A stretch of 64,000 bases of DNA from NCBI GenBank assembly GCA_009594995.1, contig VOPR01000023.1, forward strand, positions 1 through 64,000, read 5' to 3'. Positions 60,670-64,000 of the stretch are shown in pieces. Every line of letters begins with the position of its first letter. Position 1 is the first letter of the stretch. A program made the translations under genes and the position numbers. The stretch is from Nitrospira sp. Lineage in GTDB: Bacteria; Nitrospirota; Nitrospiria; Nitrospirales; Nitrospiraceae. Under the pieces are notes generated by a model, which saw nothing but the letters and a program-made list of their open reading frames with translations, had not been told where the DNA came from and did not search any database.

Positions 60670-62507
60670 CCGATTGCCGTCAGTTTTTCCCGCACGCCCT
60701 GCAATTCATCGGACAACGATTCCCAACGCGCAGTGAGTCGCTCCAGCTCCTTTTTCCAACCTTCCTGCTCCCGCTGCAATTCGCTCCATCGGCCGAGCTC
60801 TTGATAAAGAGCGGGATCGGCCAGCTCCAGTTCGCGCGCCTTCACTTTTGTTTCTATGGAGGCGATTTCAGATTCCGCGCGGGATACCTGCTTCTCGAGG
60901 CGTGCTTGCGTTTTGCTGAGATCTCGCCGTTCTCCGCCCGAAGATTTCGGCTGCACCTGCGAGACCATGGCCTTGGTAGGCCCCGATGATTTGTCGGCCT
61001 GGGCGGCGGCAAGTTCCGCGCTACTTTCTTTGATCGACTCGAACTCCTGCGCCTTCTTCCACAAAAAATATTCGTAGTCGCCCAAATAATTCTTGGCTTG
61101 CCCATCGTCCACTTCGACGATCATGGTCGCGACACGCGCAAGGAAGGTCGGATCGTGTGAAATGAAGATGATGGTGCCGGGAAAGTCAGTCATGGCGTCG
61201 GTCAGCATATCCACTGAGGCCGGGTCGAGGTGGTTAGTCGGCTCGTCCAAGAGGAGGGTATTGGCCGGTTCCACGAGCATCCGGGCCAGGGCCACGCGGT
61301 TGCGCTCGCCGCCGCTGAGGGCCTTGATGGGTTTCTTCTGATCGTCGCCGGTAAAGAGAAACGCTCCGGCGATTCCGCGGAGAAAATTGGTTTCAGCCTG
61401 CGCCGACACCTCGGCCAATGATTCCAGAATGGTGTCGTCCTGATTCAAGGATTCTGCCTGGTGCTGGGCAAAGTAGTGCAGGGTAACCCCATGCCCGACA
61501 TGGCGCGATCCCTTTTCAAACGGCAACACTCCAGCCAGCATCTTGAGCAGCGTACTTTTGCCGGCGCCGTTTTCACCCACCAGCGCTACGCGCTGGCCGC
61601 GTTCCACCGTGAAGTCCAGCGAACGGTAAATGACCTTCTCTCCATAACTCTTGGCCACGCCCTTGAGCTCGAGCACGTGCCGGCCGCTGGCAGCGGGAAG
61701 CGGAAATTTGAACCGCACGCGCTTGGTATCGCGTTGCCGCTCGATCAGCTTCACTTTATCCAATTGCTTGATGCGCGACTGTACCTGTTTGGCTTTATTT
61801 GCCTGATATCGAAAGCGGTCGATGAAACTTTGAACGCGGGCCACTTCTTTGCTCTGCCGATTCGCCGCCGACTCGAGTTGTGCATCGCGGGCCGCGCGGA
61901 GTTCTTGGAACTTCGTGTAGTTGCCGCGGTATTCCTGGAGGGTTCGATCACGGAGCTCCCAAATGTGCGTGGCGATGCCATCGAGGAATTTGGTGTCGTG
62001 GCTGATCACCAGCAGCGTGAGATTGGAGTCGAGGAGAAATCGCTCGAACCAACGCTGGGTTGGTTTGTCCAAGTGATTGGTCGGTTCGTCCAGCATGAGG
62101 ACGTCGGGATTCGACAGCAGCAGGTTCGCCAGCGCGACACGCATGCGGTATCCGCCGGAGAGATTCTCGATCGGCCGAGAAAAATCCGCTTCGGTAAAAC
62201 CCAGGCCGGAAAGAATGCGTTCGGCTTCGTGCTCGGGGTAGATGTCGCGGTGTGCGGCATCCAGTACGGTTTTTCCGACGATCGTTTCCAATTCCTGGGG
62301 AAGGTACCCGACGCGCAGTCGCGGCCGTTTACGAATGGTGCCTTTGTCGGGAGACTCTTCGCCCAGGATCATCCGGAAGAGCGTCGTTTTTCCGGCGCCG
62401 TTCGGGCCGACGAGACCGACACGGGCTCCGGGGCGCAAGTGTGCGGTGGCGCCTTCGAGCAGGACCTTGGTCGAATATTGCTTATGGACAGATTCAAGCT
62501 GAAGCAT
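60666..62507 (-). CDS. ABC-F family ribosome-associated ATPase (Uup/YheS-like)
   Basis: 613 residues with two ABC domains and no membrane segments. The first has GPNGAGKTTLFRMIL and LSGGYRMRVALANLLL; the second has GENGAGKSTLLKML and LSGGERNRVALARMLV. Both have LDEPTNHLD. The inter-domain linker is a charged helix (FIDRFRYQANKAKQVQSRIKQLDK) characteristic of ABC-F. The C-terminus is a coiled coil (RLEKQVSRAESEIASIETK). Members modulate translation on the ribosome, and some give resistance to antibiotics; here a housekeeping role is likely. It could be co-transcribed with the upstream tRNA-Ala. Confidence 0.93.
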   Translation of the reverse strand: MLQLESVHKQYSTKVLLEGATAHLRPGARVGLVGPNGAGKTTLFRMILGEESPDKGTIRKRPRLRVGYLPQELETIVGKTVLDAAHRDIYPEHEAERILSGLGFTEADFSRPIENLSGGYRMRVALANLLLSNPDVLMLDEPTNHLDKPTQRWFERFLLDSNLTLLVISHDTKFLDGIATHIWELRDRTLQEYRGNYTKFQELRAARDAQLESAANRQSKEVARVQSFIDRFRYQANKAKQVQSRIKQLDKVKLIERQRDTKRVRFKFPLPAASGRHVLELKGVAKSYGEKVIYRSLDFTVERGQRVALVGENGAGKSTLLKMLAGVLPFEKGSRHVGHGVTLHYFAQHQAESLNQDDTILESLAEVSAQAETNFLRGIAGAFLFTGDDQKKPIKALSGGERNRVALARMLVEPANTLLLDEPTNHLDPASVDMLTDAMTDFPGTIIFISHDPTFLARVATMIVEVDDGQAKNYLGDYEYFLWKKAQEFESIKESSAELAAAQADKSSGPTKAMVSQVQPKSSGGERRDLSKTQARLEKQVSRAESEIASIETKVKARELELADPALYQELGRWSELQREQEGWKKELERLTARWESLSDELQGVREKLTAIG

Positions 62508-62665
62508 GGATCAGTATCACTCGGTGGCTGAGGTGAAGCGTTCGGCGAGGTGCCTGCTGCGGAGTGTCAGCGCCTATATGATTGCCGGAAGCTGACGATG
62601 CGTATGATTCGTAGAGTTTGGAAATCCCCGCACACATTTGGACTGTTGGGCGAACAAGCTTGATT

Positions 62666-62741
62666 TGGTGGAGCTGGCCGGGATTGAACCGGCGACCTCG
62701 TGAATGCCATTCACGCGCGCTCCCAACTGCGCCACAGCCCC
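62666..62741 (-). tRNA. tRNA-Ala (anticodon GGC), with encoded CCA
   Basis: On the minus strand the 76 bases fold as a complete cloverleaf. Acceptor GGGGCTG pairs with CAGCTCC and the discriminator is A; CCA is encoded at 62666-62668. The anticodon arm is CGTGA-ATGGCAT-TCACG, giving anticodon GGC. The T arm is GCCGG-TTCAATC-CCGGC. GGC reads GCC and GCU alanine codons. A sigma-70-like promoter lies about 60 bases upstream. Confidence 0.96.
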
Positions 62742-62808
62742 ACGCTAGCTTGTCTCTCAACGTGCACAGGCATCGGGAAAACGAATGCTGCTGCAGACGT
62801 AACTCCGC

Positions 62809-62838
62809 AATCTAGCACGGGCGGATTTTGTCAGTCAA
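62809..62838 (-). promoter_or_regulatory. Sigma-70 promoter of tRNA-Ala
   Basis: On the minus strand TTGACT (62833-62838) and TAGATT (62809-62814) are 18 bases apart, matching consensus at five and four positions. The predicted start is near 62802, giving a 60-base precursor leader before the tRNA at 62741. Confidence 0.55.
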
Positions 62839-62852
62839 GAAAAGGGTGAGAC

Positions 62853-62949
62853 GGAGGCGAAGCTCGCCCCCATTTGTGCTCGCGCAACGCGCGGCCTCGA
62901 AAGGCCCTCGTTGGACGCGCAGGGAAAAGGGGGCAGAGCATCCGCCTCC
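62853..62949 (+). ncRNA. Candidate structured RNA: long hairpin with 9x9 central bubble
   Basis: The 530-base gap between tRNA-Ala and purA has no convincing gene, but this part folds strongly. GGAGGCG (62853) pairs with CGCCTCC (62943-62949). GCTC-GCCCCC (62862-62871) pairs with GGGGGC-a-GAGC (62929-62939). A bubble of 9 bases on each side follows. CGCG-CAACG then pairs with CGTTG-ga-CGCG, and a GGCC-TCGAAA-GGCC tip closes the fold. An open bubble flanked by GC stems recalls 6S RNA, although it is shorter than the usual 6S and the strand is not fixed. Dispersed repeat or palindromic element is the main alternative. The next 200 bases (62950-63159) hold two weaker hairpins and nothing else I recognise. 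Confidence 0.4.
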
Positions 62950-63047
62950 TGGGAAAACTAGCAGGGAAGAGTGGCGCGTGCACGATCGGAATGTGCCCGC
63001 TCGATGCGCGCACTAAGGCCTAAGCGCTTCCGCCTTTGGCAGATTGA

Positions 63048-64000
<953 letters not shown>

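Noticed and set aside
61461..62531. Long + strand open frame (356 codons) opposite the ABC-F gene
   Set aside because: It is the antisense shadow of a gene whose translation shows two full ABC domains; the + strand product has no recognisable motif.
62828..63016. Short open frames on both strands over the structured region
   Set aside because: Products are Arg/Pro-rich without any motif; the fold of the DNA explains the region better. I cannot exclude a repeat-borne small protein.

Overview
The window is a dense, GC-rich (about 60 percent by eye) stretch of a Gram-negative bacterial chromosome. It has FadL, DUF481 and other outer-membrane proteins, many lipoproteins, a class A penicillin-binding protein and a very high density of sensor kinases. 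The gene mix (bimodular dCTP deaminase, KamA, ferredoxin:thioredoxin reductase catalytic subunit, NuoF beside a 2Fe-2S ferredoxin, MoxR/VWA pair, eukaryote-like PTPS next to FolE) fits a chemolithotrophic lineage such as Nitrospirota (Nitrospira). That is inference from gene content; no marker gene (rRNA, nxr, amo) lies in the window. I see no prophage, insertion sequence or CRISPR array.

Layout. 1-9.9 kb: two HI0933-superfamily flavoproteins, small hydrolases, envelope proteins, two lipoproteins, an SDR and a DUF4832 secreted protein. 10-17.6 kb: a REC-HATPase regulator, a periplasmic FKBP, a glutathionyl-hydroquinone reductase, an ankyrin/proline-rich/barrel protein and small secreted proteins. 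17.7-27.5 kb: a sodium:solute symporter broken by a frameshift, a hybrid kinase, FadL, PBP1, bactofilin and an AI-2E-type permease. 27.5-32.3 kb: a compact minus-strand signalling operon behind a near-consensus sigma-54 promoter. It encodes a receiver-only regulator, a histidine kinase whose input is a Rossmann NAD-binding-like domain, a transmembrane Cache/HAMP/PAS kinase and a Tll0287-type periplasmic haem protein. I regard this as the best candidate for an undescribed system.

33-39 kb: BolA and monothiol glutaredoxin, then a minus-strand operon-like run (KamA, dCTP deaminase, small membrane protein, two glycosyltransferases, SDR). 39-45.5 kb: two divergent Cys-rich proteins of unknown role, one probably ATP-grasp-like and one a YkgJ cysteine cluster fused to a DUF2156/GNAT-like domain, the latter overlapping a large hybrid kinase. 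45.6-53.8 kb: a CbbQ-type AAA ATPase and, separated by unrelated genes, a CbbO/NorD-type VWA protein with its own sigma-70 promoter and an N-terminal helical-repeat region. FTR and an M28 peptidase lie between them; an unknown small protein and malate dehydrogenase follow.

53.9-58 kb: a urate-oxidase-N-type membrane protein with a clear terminator, then NuoF-ferredoxin-IscA-like-PTPS-FolE. 58-64 kb: alpha/beta hydrolase, RarA, PilZ protein, ABC-F ATPase and tRNA-Ala(GGC). A 530-base intergenic region there holds a long hairpin with a 9x9 central bubble, then a strong promoter followed at once by an intrinsic terminator. The start of purA, cut by the window edge, closes the window. Themes are redox and Fe-S handling (FTR, Grx, BolA, IscA, ferredoxin, NuoF, haem sensor) and signal transduction (five proteins with kinase-type domains, two receiver regulators, one PilZ protein).
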